Of a stretch of DNA of 64,000 nucleotides, positions 36,298-44,727 are shown in pieces; position 1 is the stretch's first letter; each line of letters begins with the position of its first letter. Source of the stretch: Methylococcales symbiont of Iophon sp. n. MRB-2018. Lineage in GTDB: Bacteria; Pseudomonadota; Gammaproteobacteria; Methylococcales; Methylomonadaceae. The notes below the pieces were generated by a model. That model did not search any database. It worked only from the letters and a program-made list of their open reading frames with translations, and was not told the DNA's origin. The translations under genes and the position numbers were made by a program. The DNA lies in the NCBI GenBank assembly GCA_003666325.1, contig QPIL01000119.1, positions 21,870-85,869 on the forward strand, written 5' to 3'.

Positions 36298-37608
36298 ATG
36301 AATCAAAACGAATTTAAAAAACGTCGTAAAACATTAATGCAGCAAATAGGCGAAGGTAGTATTGCATTAATTGCTAGTGCATCCAGTCATATAAGAAACA
36401 GAGATGTTGAGTTTCCTTTTAGACAAGATAGTGATTTTTATTATTTAACAGGGTTTAATGAGGCCGATTCATTGGCTGTGTTTATTCCTGGCAGAGAACA
36501 AGGCGAGTATATTTTATTTTGTCAGGAATATGATAAAAAAAAAGCATTATGGGAAGGAGCACATGCTGGACTAGAAGGAGCAATAACACATTATCAGGCG
36601 GATGATTCCTTTCCTATTGATGATATGGGAGATATTTTACTTGGATTGTTAGAAAACAAAAGCAAGGTGTATTACCCCATGGGTAGGGATGGCGAATTAG
36701 ATCATCAAATTTTAGAATGGATCAATCATTTAAGAAAGCAATCAAGGAATGGTGTAAATGCACCGGGTGAATTGGTTTCACTGGAGCATATTTTGCATGA
36801 AATGCGACTCTTTAAAAGCGCAGCAGAATTAAAATTAATGCGTAAAGCGGCTAAAGTCTCTTGTCAGGCACATTTTAGAGCGATGCAGACCTGTAAACCA
36901 GGAATGTATGAATACCAAGTGGAGTCAGAAATTATCTATGAATTTATGCAGCAAGGACTTCGGGCTGTTGCCTATCCATCCATTGTGGCTGGTGGTAAAA
37001 ATGCTTGTGTACTACATTATGTGGAGAATAAGGATAAGCTAAAAAAAGATGATTTATTATTGATTGATGCAGGCGTTGAATGTGACCATTATGCCTCAGA
37101 TATTACCCGTACATTTCCAGTATCAGGTAAGTTTAATACAGCACAAAAAAAAATATATCAACTCGTGCTGGATGCTCAGTATGCTGCACTAGAACAGATT
37201 AAACCAGGCTTGCCCTGGAATAAAGCGCATGATGTCTCTGTTGAAGTTATTACCAAAGGATTAGTTGAGTTAGGCTTGTTGAAAGGACGTATTTCTAAAC
37301 TGATAAAAGATGAAAAGTATAAACAGTTTTATATGCATAAAATTGGTCATTGGCTAGGCATGGACGTGCATGATGTTGGTGATTACAAAGTAGAGGATGA
37401 ATGGCGTTTACTTGAGCCAGGTATGGTATTGACTATCGAGCCAGGTTTATATATACCAAAAGATTGCATGGCAGTCGATGCTAAATGGCGGGGTATTGGT
37501 ATTAGAATTGAAGATGATGTCCTAGTGACAAAACAAGGGCATGAGGTTTTAACACAGAGCCTTATTAAAGAAATTGATGAAATTGAAAGTTTAATGCAGG
37601 TCAATTAA
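36298..37608 (+). CDS. pepP: Xaa-Pro aminopeptidase PepP
   Basis: PepP removes N-terminal residues before proline. The 436-residue protein has the N-terminal creatinase-like domain (SHIRNRDVEFPFRQDSDFYYLTGF) and the pita-bread domain with the metal ligands: LLIDAGVECDHYASDITRTFPV, HKIGHWLGMDVHDVG, LEPGMVLTIEPGLY and GIRIEDDV. All five ligands are present. The stop overlaps the ubiH start by one base. Confidence 0.97.
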   Translation: MNQNEFKKRRKTLMQQIGEGSIALIASASSHIRNRDVEFPFRQDSDFYYLTGFNEADSLAVFIPGREQGEYILFCQEYDKKKALWEGAHAGLEGAITHYQADDSFPIDDMGDILLGLLENKSKVYYPMGRDGELDHQILEWINHLRKQSRNGVNAPGELVSLEHILHEMRLFKSAAELKLMRKAAKVSCQAHFRAMQTCKPGMYEYQVESEIIYEFMQQGLRAVAYPSIVAGGKNACVLHYVENKDKLKKDDLLLIDAGVECDHYASDITRTFPVSGKFNTAQKKIYQLVLDAQYAALEQIKPGLPWNKAHDVSVEVITKGLVELGLLKGRISKLIKDEKYKQFYMHKIGHWLGMDVHDVGDYKVEDEWRLLEPGMVLTIEPGLYIPKDCMAVDAKWRGIGIRIEDDVLVTKQGHEVLTQSLIKEIDEIESLMQVN

Positions 37609-38819
37609 TGCAATACGATTATGATATTTTAATTGTAGGTGGTGGGCTGGCTGGTAACTGTTTGGCTCTTGCTTTAAAGGAATCAGGCTTACGAATTGCC
37701 TTGGTTGAAGCGAGTAGTAGAGAGCAACAAAAGCAATCACCCGCAGGTGACAGAGCTTTGGCATTGTCTGCTGGCACTGTTAAATTATTGCAGGCACTAG
37801 ATGCTTGGGATGGAGTTAAAGAATATGCGACAGCCATTAAAAATATTCATATTTCAGATCGTGGACATTTTGGTAAAGCACGTTTATCTGCTAAAAAAGA
37901 GGGAGTAGAAGCATTAGGATATGTGATTAGTGGCAGAAATATAGAAGGGCATTTAGCAGAGTTAGTAGAGAAGACAAATATTAAGCAAATATGCCCAGGA
38001 CGTATTTTAACTTTAATTTCGGATGGGGATGCTGTGCAGGTGAATTTAAAGGAAACTGACAAGCCAATTAGTTTATCGGTTAAATTGCTTGTCGGGGCTG
38101 ACGGAGGGCAATCGACAGTACGCAGTTTGCTAGAAATTCCACAACACATTACCCAGTACCAACAGACAGCATTAATTACCACAGTTAGAACCTCAATACC
38201 CCATAATAATACGGCATTTGAGCGTTTTACCAAATCAGGGCCTTTGGCTGTATTGCCAGTAAACAATAAAGAATGCTCTATAGTCTGGACACGGACAGAA
38301 GAAGATGCAGAAGACTTAATGTCGAGTACTGAGGCTGAATTTTTACAACAACTACAACAATGTTTTGGCTATGTATTAGGTGAATTAACATTATCAGCGC
38401 CTCGTAGAGCATTTCCTTTAAGTCTTATCCAAGCAGAAAATATGGTATCAGGAAGGACGGTTATTATTGGCAATGCAGTACACCAACTTCATCCTGTTGC
38501 TGGGCAAGGTTTTAATCTAGGGGTGAGAGATGTTGTGCAACTGGCAGAAATGTTAGTAGAACAACAGCAAAAGAAGGCAGACATTGGTGAGCCAAGTTTT
38601 TTACAGCGATATGTCGAGTTAAGAGAAAAAGATCACAAGCAAACCATTCAATTTACGGATGGACTGGTCAAAATATTTTCAACAGACTGGTTACCATTAG
38701 CGGCAGCCAGAAGTATTAGTCTGGCGGTGCTGGATCATATCCCTTTTGCTAAATCAATGTTAGCAAAACATGCGATGGGTTTAGCAGGAAGACTGCCACG
38801 AATTGGACATAGACGATAA
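37608..38819 (+). CDS. ubiH: 2-octaprenyl-6-methoxyphenol hydroxylase
   Basis: UbiH is a class A flavin monooxygenase in ubiquinone biosynthesis. The 403-residue protein has DILIVGGGLAGNCLALALKESG (FAD binding), the family motif VGADGGQSTVRSLL and GNAVHQLHPVAGQGFNLGVRDV (the GD-type motif, with Gly-Asn here). It lies between pepP and ubiI in one operon, with a one-base overlap upstream and a two-base gap downstream. Confidence 0.95.
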   Translation: MQYDYDILIVGGGLAGNCLALALKESGLRIALVEASSREQQKQSPAGDRALALSAGTVKLLQALDAWDGVKEYATAIKNIHISDRGHFGKARLSAKKEGVEALGYVISGRNIEGHLAELVEKTNIKQICPGRILTLISDGDAVQVNLKETDKPISLSVKLLVGADGGQSTVRSLLEIPQHITQYQQTALITTVRTSIPHNNTAFERFTKSGPLAVLPVNNKECSIVWTRTEEDAEDLMSSTEAEFLQQLQQCFGYVLGELTLSAPRRAFPLSLIQAENMVSGRTVIIGNAVHQLHPVAGQGFNLGVRDVVQLAEMLVEQQQKKADIGEPSFLQRYVELREKDHKQTIQFTDGLVKIFSTDWLPLAAARSISLAVLDHIPFAKSMLAKHAMGLAGRLPRIGHRR

Positions 38820-38821
38820 AT

Positions 38822-40048
38822 ATGCAAAAGCAAAAACGCTTTGAAGTGATTGTGGTTGGTGGTGGCATGGTTGGTGCAACTACAGCATGTGCTTTGGCAC
38901 AAAGTGGTATTAATGTAGCCCTGATGGATAGATTTAATCCACAAAGACAATGGACAGATGGCTCAGTCGATTTACGAGTTTCAGCTTTAACCAAGGCATC
39001 ACAGAATATTTTAGAAACTCTGGCTGTGTGGAAAGGTATGGTCGAACGTGGTGTGAGTCCCTATAAAGACATGAGAGTATGGGATGCCAAAGCGAATGGT
39101 CAATTACACTTCGATTGCGCTGATACCAAATTTAATGAGCTAGGACATATTGTTGAAAACCGAGTCACAGTGGCTGCTTTATGGGATAAATTAGAAACAT
39201 TATCGTGTGCAACTTGCATTACTGATGTAAAAGTTTCTCAGCTGCAGTTAACGCAGAAAGGTCGAACAATCTTGCTGGAAGATGGTCGTCAATTTGATGC
39301 AGAGTTGGTGATTGCTGCCGATGGTCGAGATTCATCCCTACGTTCTATGGTGGGAATTGAAGTCACAGGCTGGTCGTATAAGCAAGATGGATTGGTAGCA
39401 ACGATAAGCACAGAAAACAATCATCAAATGACAGCATGGCAACGGTTTTTAGATGAAGGGCCTTTAGCTTTTTTACCCTTGCGAAATGGGCAGTGTTCCA
39501 TTGTCTGGAGCTTGTCCAGCGATACTGCAAAAGCCTATCTGCAACTGAGTGATCAAGATTTTTTAAAGCAATTAGAACAAGCCTCAGCAAATATTTTGGG
39601 GGGTATGTTAAAAACCAGTTCCAGAGCAGCATTTCCCTTGCGTTTTCAATATGCCAATCAATATACAGAAGACCATTTTGCATTAGTAGGGGATGCAGCA
39701 CATGCCATGCACCCTCTGGCAGGGCAAGGTGCTAATGCAGGTTTACTAGATGCGGCAGCATTGTCCGAGTTGGTGATAAAAACAAAACGTGCCGATAGAC
39801 CTCTAACAAGCGCAAAATATTTACGCCAATATGAACGCTGGCGAAAAGGAGATAATTTATTAATGATGAGTAGCATGGAGCTTATTAACAAAATCTTTGT
39901 GATTGATGCGTTACCTATGGTTTCTTTACGTTCAGCGGGAATGAACCTGATTAACAAAACTTCAGCGGTTAAGGCTTTATTCAACAATCATGCGATGGGT
40001 TTGAGAGAAGACTTGCCTTTGTTAGCAAAAAAACAACGGTGTTGGTGA
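38822..40048 (+). CDS. ubiI: Ubiquinone biosynthesis hydroxylase, UbiI/VisC type
   Basis: A second class A flavin hydroxylase of the Ubi family. The 408-residue protein shows VIVVGGGMVGATTACALAQSG, VIAADGRDSSLRSMVGIEV and LVGDAAHAMHPLAGQGANAGLLD, a full set. Context (pepP-ubiH-visC) favours UbiI, which hydroxylates the C5 position, but UbiF- or UbiM-like specificity cannot be excluded from sequence. It is the last gene of the operon. Confidence 0.9.
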   Translation: MQKQKRFEVIVVGGGMVGATTACALAQSGINVALMDRFNPQRQWTDGSVDLRVSALTKASQNILETLAVWKGMVERGVSPYKDMRVWDAKANGQLHFDCADTKFNELGHIVENRVTVAALWDKLETLSCATCITDVKVSQLQLTQKGRTILLEDGRQFDAELVIAADGRDSSLRSMVGIEVTGWSYKQDGLVATISTENNHQMTAWQRFLDEGPLAFLPLRNGQCSIVWSLSSDTAKAYLQLSDQDFLKQLEQASANILGGMLKTSSRAAFPLRFQYANQYTEDHFALVGDAAHAMHPLAGQGANAGLLDAAALSELVIKTKRADRPLTSAKYLRQYERWRKGDNLLMMSSMELINKIFVIDALPMVSLRSAGMNLINKTSAVKALFNNHAMGLREDLPLLAKKQRCW

Positions 40049-40201
40049 TATTATTTAATCTAAATGGCTTATTTTTCTGGTTGTTGGCAAGTGTTTGTTC
40101 TATACTTATTTTCGATACATTTTGGATCAGCGTTATTGGGGAGTAGATGCCCATTGAATTCTGATGTGCTTTTGTTAATTAGTGGTAAATGAGGAAATGT
40201 T

Positions 40202-40630
40202 ATGTCGGAAATAATTTTTATTTTAATCATTCTATATATTGCTTATGCGATTAAAGCAAGTTGCGATGAAAATAAAGAAACTGGGCTGGGCTCTTTAGGT
40301 TCAAAGGAAGAATCCAGTAAAACTAAAGAAAGTGTTGAGGTCGTTAAAAAAGAGCAGCCTGCTCCCAAAAAGACCAAACCCGTGGCTGAGAAAGTTATGC
40401 CATTGAGTGATGGAAAAAAAATACCAAGTGGTAATTTACGCAATCCAGAAACTGGTGAAGAGGCTAAAATGGCTAATAGCTATCGCATGAGCAAACGCTG
40501 GATTAAAGATGCATTGGTTACAGAAGGGTTATTAGATAAGGTTTATAAACCAGCAGAAGTAGATGAAGCCAAGAAAATAGAAATTAATTTGGCTTTCGAA
40601 AAAATATTACAGATGGATAAGTATAAGTAA
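40202..40630 (+). CDS. Membrane-anchored hypothetical protein
   Basis: The 142-residue protein has an N-terminal membrane helix (IIFILIILYIAYAIKA), then a lysine-, serine- and proline-rich linker (about 35-65, KKEQPAPKKTKPVAEK) and a soluble C-terminal part (RMSKRWIKDALVTEGLLDKVY). Not recognised. It has a good ribosome binding site (GAGGAAATG) and a GTAA tetranucleotide run just after the stop. Confidence 0.7.
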   Translation: MSEIIFILIILYIAYAIKASCDENKETGLGSLGSKEESSKTKESVEVVKKEQPAPKKTKPVAEKVMPLSDGKKIPSGNLRNPETGEEAKMANSYRMSKRWIKDALVTEGLLDKVYKPAEVDEAKKIEINLAFEKILQMDKYK

Positions 40631-40670
40631 GTAAGTAAGTAAATAAATACAGATACAGGGAAAGAAACTG

Positions 40671-40697
40671 AAAAAAAGGGGAACACCCCCTTTTTTA
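40671..40697. terminator. Bidirectional intrinsic terminator
   Basis: AAAAAAAGGGG pairs with CCCCCTTTTTT around a short loop, with A-run and T-run flanks suitable for both strands. It sits between the convergent membrane-anchored protein gene and the methyltransferase gene. Confidence 0.85.
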
Positions 40698-41312
40698 TTT
40701 GATGGCTTGGATTAATTTAATCATGCTACCACTGGCAGGGTCTAGTAATACTTTTTCGAAGCCACAGGATTGAACACTTTTTACCGTTTGCCGATTAATA
40801 TTGGCACCAAATAGAGTGGATACTAACGGGTTCATAAACTGCATTATTTTTGCCATGATGTTATTGTCACTTAATACATGCTCCAGTAATAAAACCTGAC
40901 CGCCTGGTTTACACACCCTATAAAGCTCCTGTAAACCTTTGATGGGTTGAGGAACAGAGCAAAATACAAAGGTAGCAATAACGGTATCAAAACTGTTATC
41001 GGCATAACATAAAGACTGTATATCTATCAGATTGAGATCAACATTAATACGCCTGCGATGCTTCTTTTTCTCTGCCAGTGCCAACATCTTCTCACTAAAA
41101 TCAATGGCTGTAATTCGAGTGTTTAAAGGGTAAAAAGGAAAGTTTTTTCCCGTGCCAACACCGACCTCAAGAATATGTTGACCTTCAATCTTTTTCCATA
41201 ATATTTCTCGCCACTGATTAAAAGATAGACCTTCTAATAAGCCTCCAAAGCTATCAAAAAAAGGTGCAATACGATTGTATCTGTGTTTAGTTTTTTCATG
41301 CTCTGTTTGCAT
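40695..41312 (-). CDS. Class I SAM-dependent methyltransferase
   Basis: The 205-residue protein (start MQTEHEKTKHRYNRIAPFFD at 41312, behind AAGAGGATTT) has motif I ILEVGVGTGKNFPFYP, the acidic ITAIDFSEKML segment, FDTVIATFVFCSVPQP and the UbiE-like CKPGGQVLLLEHVLSD. It resembles the UbiE/phospholipid N-methyltransferase group; the substrate cannot be told. The longer frame to 41372 runs into a copy of an intergenic repeat and is rejected. Confidence 0.88.
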   Translation of the reverse strand: MQTEHEKTKHRYNRIAPFFDSFGGLLEGLSFNQWREILWKKIEGQHILEVGVGTGKNFPFYPLNTRITAIDFSEKMLALAEKKKHRRRINVDLNLIDIQSLCYADNSFDTVIATFVFCSVPQPIKGLQELYRVCKPGGQVLLLEHVLSDNNIMAKIMQFMNPLVSTLFGANINRQTVKSVQSCGFEKVLLDPASGSMIKLIQAIK

Positions 41313-41335
41313 ACTAAATCCTCTTAAATTCGCCG

Positions 41336-41387
41336 AACTATCTGATTTATAACAATAAATTAAAAAAACCATAGAAAAAACAATTAG
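41336..41387. repeat. Partial ~200-bp repeat
   Basis: CTATCTGATTTATAACAATA and the following AATTAAAAAAACCATAG match the end of copies A and B. Confidence 0.8.
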
Positions 41388-41392
41388 TCTTT

Positions 41393-41803
41393 AGATCCGT
41401 AGGGTACGTTTGCCCACTAGGGATGGTGGAAATGCAGGCATCCCTCCGGAGAGGGCTTAAAAGCCTCTCTCCCCCACGTTTTATCAACATGGTATGCAAT
41501 GCAAGGACATGCAAGGACATGCAAGGATGTAGGGGCGAGCGGCTGCTCGCCCGCTCTTCCTATATTCCCGACAGCAGCACCAGATCCGTAGTAGCTCTGG
41601 TGCGTGGAACACACCCCTTGATTTTAAAAACCCTGAAACAATCTCTGCTGACCGCCAAGGATGGTGGAAATGCAGATCCGTAGGGTGCGTTCCACGCACC
41701 GGATCCGTAGAGTACGTTTGCCCACCAAGGATGGTGGAAATGCAGTAAGATTGTCTGAAACAATCTCTGCCCACGCACCAAAACCAATCAAAAACCAAGG
41801 AGT
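41393..41803. repeat. Cluster of GATCCGTAGGGTGCG repeats
   Basis: At least three nested or truncated copies of the repeat at 34695-34797, with the GGGATGGTGGAAATGCAG segment appearing three times. Confidence 0.7.
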
Positions 41804-42003
41804 CCTGAGTCTTTAGTCTTTAGTCTTTAGTCTTTAGTCTTTAGTCTTTAGTCTTTAGTCTTTAGTCTTTAGTCTTTAGTCTTTAGTCTTGAGTCTTGAG
41901 TCTTGAGTCTTTCGTCTTGAGTCTTGAGTCTTTCGTCTTGAGTCTTGAGTCTTTCGTCTTGAGTCTTTCGTCTTGAGTCTTTCGTCTTGAGTCTTTAGTC
42001 CTA
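41804..42003. repeat. Largest heptamer tandem array
   Basis: About 28 units: a long run of AGTCTTT followed by alternating GAGTCTT and CGTCTT-type units. The last unit supplies the stop codon of the minus-strand gene that ends at 42001. Confidence 0.95.
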
Positions 42004-42927
42004 AATCCTAAAACTTTTCAAAATCTCTTCCAGTGGAACCAAATTCATTTTTACTCTGAACAGCACATCATGATTATGAAGCAAACCATAGCAGTCGTAA
42101 GTTCTTACTTGAATATCAGTTTGGTTTAATGTGTTAGCATTGGACTCTGGGTGTTGTTTAACTAAAATATAGAGTTTATCATCGTTTTTTAATCGGTTTA
42201 AATGGGAGCGATCAATGGACAATTCATGTGAGGTATAAACCATAGGGTTGCGTTTAAAATCATGGTTTTCCAATTGTGCTTTTTCTAGTAATGCGCCTGA
42301 AACCAGGCTACATGGAAAAACTTCCGAGTAATTGGCAGTATGAGCTAATTCATCAAAATAATCAGCTTGTTCTGCCAAAGAACCCGATAAAAAGTTTTTT
42401 GCATTTCCATTGTTAAGGAATTTTCGTTTAAGAAAGTATTCAGTACCAGGAATAAATGTTTTATCGGGGATAACATTTAAGTTAGGTAGCTGTTTGAATT
42501 GTGTGTCAGCTAAAAACAACGGGGTTTGAGTTTCTTTTTTAAAGCCTAATAATAGTGTTTTTTTCTCTGATTTTATGGCAATTCGATTGCTTAAAGTCAA
42601 CTGAGGAATGGTTTTTATTAAAGTCTTTTTTATCTCAAAATAAAAAGGCATGGTGGGTTTTAGTGGATTAATAAAAGTAATTTGATAATTACTAAAACGC
42701 AAACCATTTTCATAAATAATCTGGTTCTCGTGGTGTGTTTCTCGATATAAACGCATCTGGTATTCAATAAAAGTATTGAGTTGAAAACCAAGAACAATAG
42801 GCCCTTTAAAAGGGTTATGATTAATCTGTAACCATTTGTGTTTATCATGGAATAAATTAAAATCATCCGAAGCATTGCGTGCTACTTCGATATGTATTTG
42901 TTCAAACTGGAATAATTTGTTTTTCAT
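42001..42927 (-). CDS. MaoC-like (hotdog) domain protein, unknown substrate
   Basis: The 308-residue protein (start MKNKLFQFEQIHIEVARNAS at 42927) has DDFNLFHDKHKW near residue 20 and NPFKGPIVLGFQLN, which fit the D-x-N-x-x-H and hG signatures of MaoC-type hydratases and FabZ-like hotdogs. A second half (FPCSLVSGALLEKAQLEN, then MVYTSHELSIDRS) could form a second hotdog. The catalytic His is present, so acyl-thioester binding is plausible. It shares the motif style with the DUF3581 protein at 32361. The stop codon lies inside a heptamer array. The longer frame to 42990 is less likely. Confidence 0.65.
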   Translation of the reverse strand: MKNKLFQFEQIHIEVARNASDDFNLFHDKHKWLQINHNPFKGPIVLGFQLNTFIEYQMRLYRETHHENQIIYENGLRFSNYQITFINPLKPTMPFYFEIKKTLIKTIPQLTLSNRIAIKSEKKTLLLGFKKETQTPLFLADTQFKQLPNLNVIPDKTFIPGTEYFLKRKFLNNGNAKNFLSGSLAEQADYFDELAHTANYSEVFPCSLVSGALLEKAQLENHDFKRNPMVYTSHELSIDRSHLNRLKNDDKLYILVKQHPESNANTLNQTDIQVRTYDCYGLLHNHDVLFRVKMNLVPLEEILKSFRI

Positions 42928-42992
42928 TAAGCAAAAGTAAATTTTAATTAAGTGCTTGTTCAATAAAGTCAGAGGCAATGTTCGGTTCATTA

Positions 42993-43184
42993 CTAAAAAC
43001 TGATGGGCAGGTCAAAACCCATGCCATACATATAATTATAAAGTGCTTTTTTCAGATCTAAGCCTAACATATTGAGACCAGAATTAACGGAGTCAATAAA
43101 GCCAACATCATTTTTGCCAAATAAGACATCTTCATTAGGCTTGAATTTTATAAGTTTGACAAAGAAAATGTTAACTACAATCAT
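42993..43184 (-). CDS. Small hypothetical protein, possibly frameshifted
   Basis: A 63-residue frame (MIVVNIFFVKLIKFKPNED...GLDLKKALYNYMYGMGFDL) ends at a stop in a five-T run. Removing one T would extend it by NEPNIASDFIEQALN, which reads like a natural C-terminus, giving about 79 residues. It precedes the hotdog-like gene on the same strand. Not recognised. Confidence 0.45.
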   Translation of the reverse strand: MIVVNIFFVKLIKFKPNEDVLFGKNDVGFIDSVNSGLNMLGLDLKKALYNYMYGMGFDLPISF

Positions 43185-43215
43185 CTTGATAGCAACGATC
43201 CTTTAAAATTTATAG

Positions 43216-43250
43216 CCTTTTTTACCCGTTCATGGTTATGCTAAGCTCTC
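43216..43250. repeat. Half copy of the GAGACC element
   Basis: CCTTTTTTACCCGTTCATGG and TTATGCTAAGCTCTC match one arm of the element at 32136-32285, with several changes. Confidence 0.65.
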
Positions 43251-43347
43251 TTTATATCGGGCAACAAAGCAAGTGAAGCGGAACTGTTAGAAAATCGTGC
43301 CATAAAACTGATAGAATGCGTTAAAATTTTTCATTAAAGCGAGTGAG

Positions 43348-43518
43348 TTATACCATATTCAATAAATAAATATACTAAAACAGCGCTTAAATTAACGCCT
43401 TATATGCTTACTAAAAATAGGAAAACTCCTTATTGATAACCCCCTATTTTTAGTCTGCACATAAAGTGATAACATGCGTACTAGATTGGTGTATTTATTG
43501 GTTGAACATGGTATTAAG
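43348..43518. mobile_element. 171-bp MITE-like element, TTATACCATATTCAA family
   Basis: The left end TTATACCATATTCAATAAAT is complementary to the right end, ATTTATTGGTTGAACATGGT then ATTAA. An internal pair CTAAAAATAGG / CCCTATTTTTAG forms a second stem. It has no coding capacity. Partial copies are at 16777-16846 and 19566-19607. It lies just upstream of gcvR. Confidence 0.75.
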
Positions 43519-43583
43519 ATTAAAAAGATCAAAAAAATACAATCTGTTATTTGTGAATTGATGCCACACTAAAAAAAAACTGG

Positions 43584-44117
43584 ATGAGCTGTATGCAATT
43601 AACTATTGTCGCGTTAGGAAATAAGACCACTCACTTTATCGTTGAAATTTTAGCGGCTGTTTCTAGTTGTAGCTGTCATGTTATTGAGCTTCGATCATCG
43701 CATTTAACGCAAACAATAGCTTCTTATCTGTTAATAGAAGGGGAATGGAATCATATTGCCAAGCTAGAATCCATATTGGGTACCCTGCAAAAGAAACTTG
43801 AGATTACCATTAAAACCTTAAGGGCAGAGGGTAATTCAGCCCTTAGCGGAGGTATTCCTTATCTTCTGGAAACTATTTCAGTAGATCGCAATGACATTAT
43901 AAAAAGCATTACTTGCTTTTTATTAGAACGGGACGTTGGTATTGAAGAGATTAATGCCAGTTGTTATCAAGCACCTTATATACAGACCCCCATTTTTTCA
44001 ACTAAATTTATCTTGTTAATTCCTCCAGAAGTCAGATTAATTGCTTTACGCGAAGAGTTTCTTGATTTTTGTGACCAGTTGAATATTGATGCCATTATAG
44101 AACCGATAAAACGATAA
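43584..44117 (+). CDS. gcvR: GcvR-like regulator with two ACT domains
   Basis: GcvR represses the glycine cleavage operon by binding GcvA in E. coli. The 177-residue protein has two ACT-type halves: LTIVALGNKTTHFIVEILAAVSSCSCHV at the start and a second beginning near residue 95 (TISVDRNDIIKSITCFLLERDVGIEEIN). Length and the position directly before bcp match the E. coli dapA-gcvR-bcp locus. It ends one base before bcp. An alternative ATG lies at 43593. Whether gcvA is present cannot be seen. Confidence 0.87.
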   Translation: MSCMQLTIVALGNKTTHFIVEILAAVSSCSCHVIELRSSHLTQTIASYLLIEGEWNHIAKLESILGTLQKKLEITIKTLRAEGNSALSGGIPYLLETISVDRNDIIKSITCFLLERDVGIEEINASCYQAPYIQTPIFSTKFILLIPPEVRLIALREEFLDFCDQLNIDAIIEPIKR

Positions 44118-44118
44118 T

Positions 44119-44589
44119 ATGACAAACCTAAGCATAGGTAATCCCGTACCTGATTTTGAAGCCGATGCCACAAGTAGCGTTAACTTTAAACTTTCCACTT
44201 ATTTAGGAAAGAAAATCATCATTTATTTTTACCCTAGAGATAACACCTCTGGTTGTACCCAAGAAGGAAAGGACTTCAGCGATAATATAAAACAATTTAA
44301 TAACTTGAATACCGTTATTTTTGGTGTTTCCAGAGATAGCGTTAAAGTTCATCAAGGCTTTAAGCAGAAACAGAGTTTCCTTTTTGAATTACTGTCAGAC
44401 AAAGAAGAAAAACTCTGCCAGTTATTTGATGTGATTAAAATGAAAAACATGTATGGCAAACAGGTAAGAGGTATAGAGCGAAGCACTTTTCTGATCAATG
44501 AAGAAGGTGTACTTATTTATGAATGGCGCAAGGTGAAGGTAAAAACCCATATAGATGAGGTTTTACAGAAACTTAAAGAAATAGGGTAG
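44119..44589 (+). CDS. bcp: Peroxiredoxin, BCP/PrxQ family (second copy)
   Basis: The 156-residue protein has the peroxidatic Cys in YFYPRDNTSGCTQEGKDF; the +5 resolving Cys is absent. EEKLCQLFDVIKMKNMYGK supplies a later cysteine, at the position used in Xylella-type BCP. RGIERSTFLINEEGV follows. It is coupled to gcvR. It is clearly diverged from the copy at 26702, so the two are not a recent duplication. Confidence 0.95.
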   Translation: MTNLSIGNPVPDFEADATSSVNFKLSTYLGKKIIIYFYPRDNTSGCTQEGKDFSDNIKQFNNLNTVIFGVSRDSVKVHQGFKQKQSFLFELLSDKEEKLCQLFDVIKMKNMYGKQVRGIERSTFLINEEGVLIYEWRKVKVKTHIDEVLQKLKEIG

Positions 44590-44610
44590 ATTTATTTATT
44601 GCCCGTTACT

Positions 44611-44672
44611 TAGTCAAGCCTTAAAAACAAAACAACCATCTGATTTATAACAATAAATTAAAAAAAACCATA
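44611..44672. repeat. Partial ~200-bp repeat
   Basis: TAGTCAAGCCTTAAAAACAA and CATCTGATTTATAACAATAA match the terminal quarter of copies A and B, then run into a heptamer array. Confidence 0.8.
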
Positions 44673-44727
44673 AGTCTTTAGTCTTTAGTCTTTAGTCTTT
44701 AGTCTTTAGTCTTTAGTCCTGAGTCCT
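44669..44727. repeat. Heptamer array running into the perM-like coding region
   Basis: AGTCTTT units followed by GTCCTGA units. The array crosses the stop codon of the permease gene at 44699 and encodes its last ~11 residues on the minus strand. Confidence 0.9.

Larger units (their letters stand above)
41313..42000. other. 688-bp repeat-filled gap
   Basis: No gene. It contains a partial ~200-bp repeat (41336-41387), several nested GATCCGTAGGGTGCG repeats (41393-41803), a CAAGGACATG triplication (about 41500-41525) and a long heptamer array (41804-42003). Open frames here are repeat-encoded. Confidence 0.8.

Noticed and set aside
41417..41798. Several overlapping frames in the 41.4-41.8 kb gap
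   Set aside because: All are translations of nested repeats, with no start context or protein-like composition.
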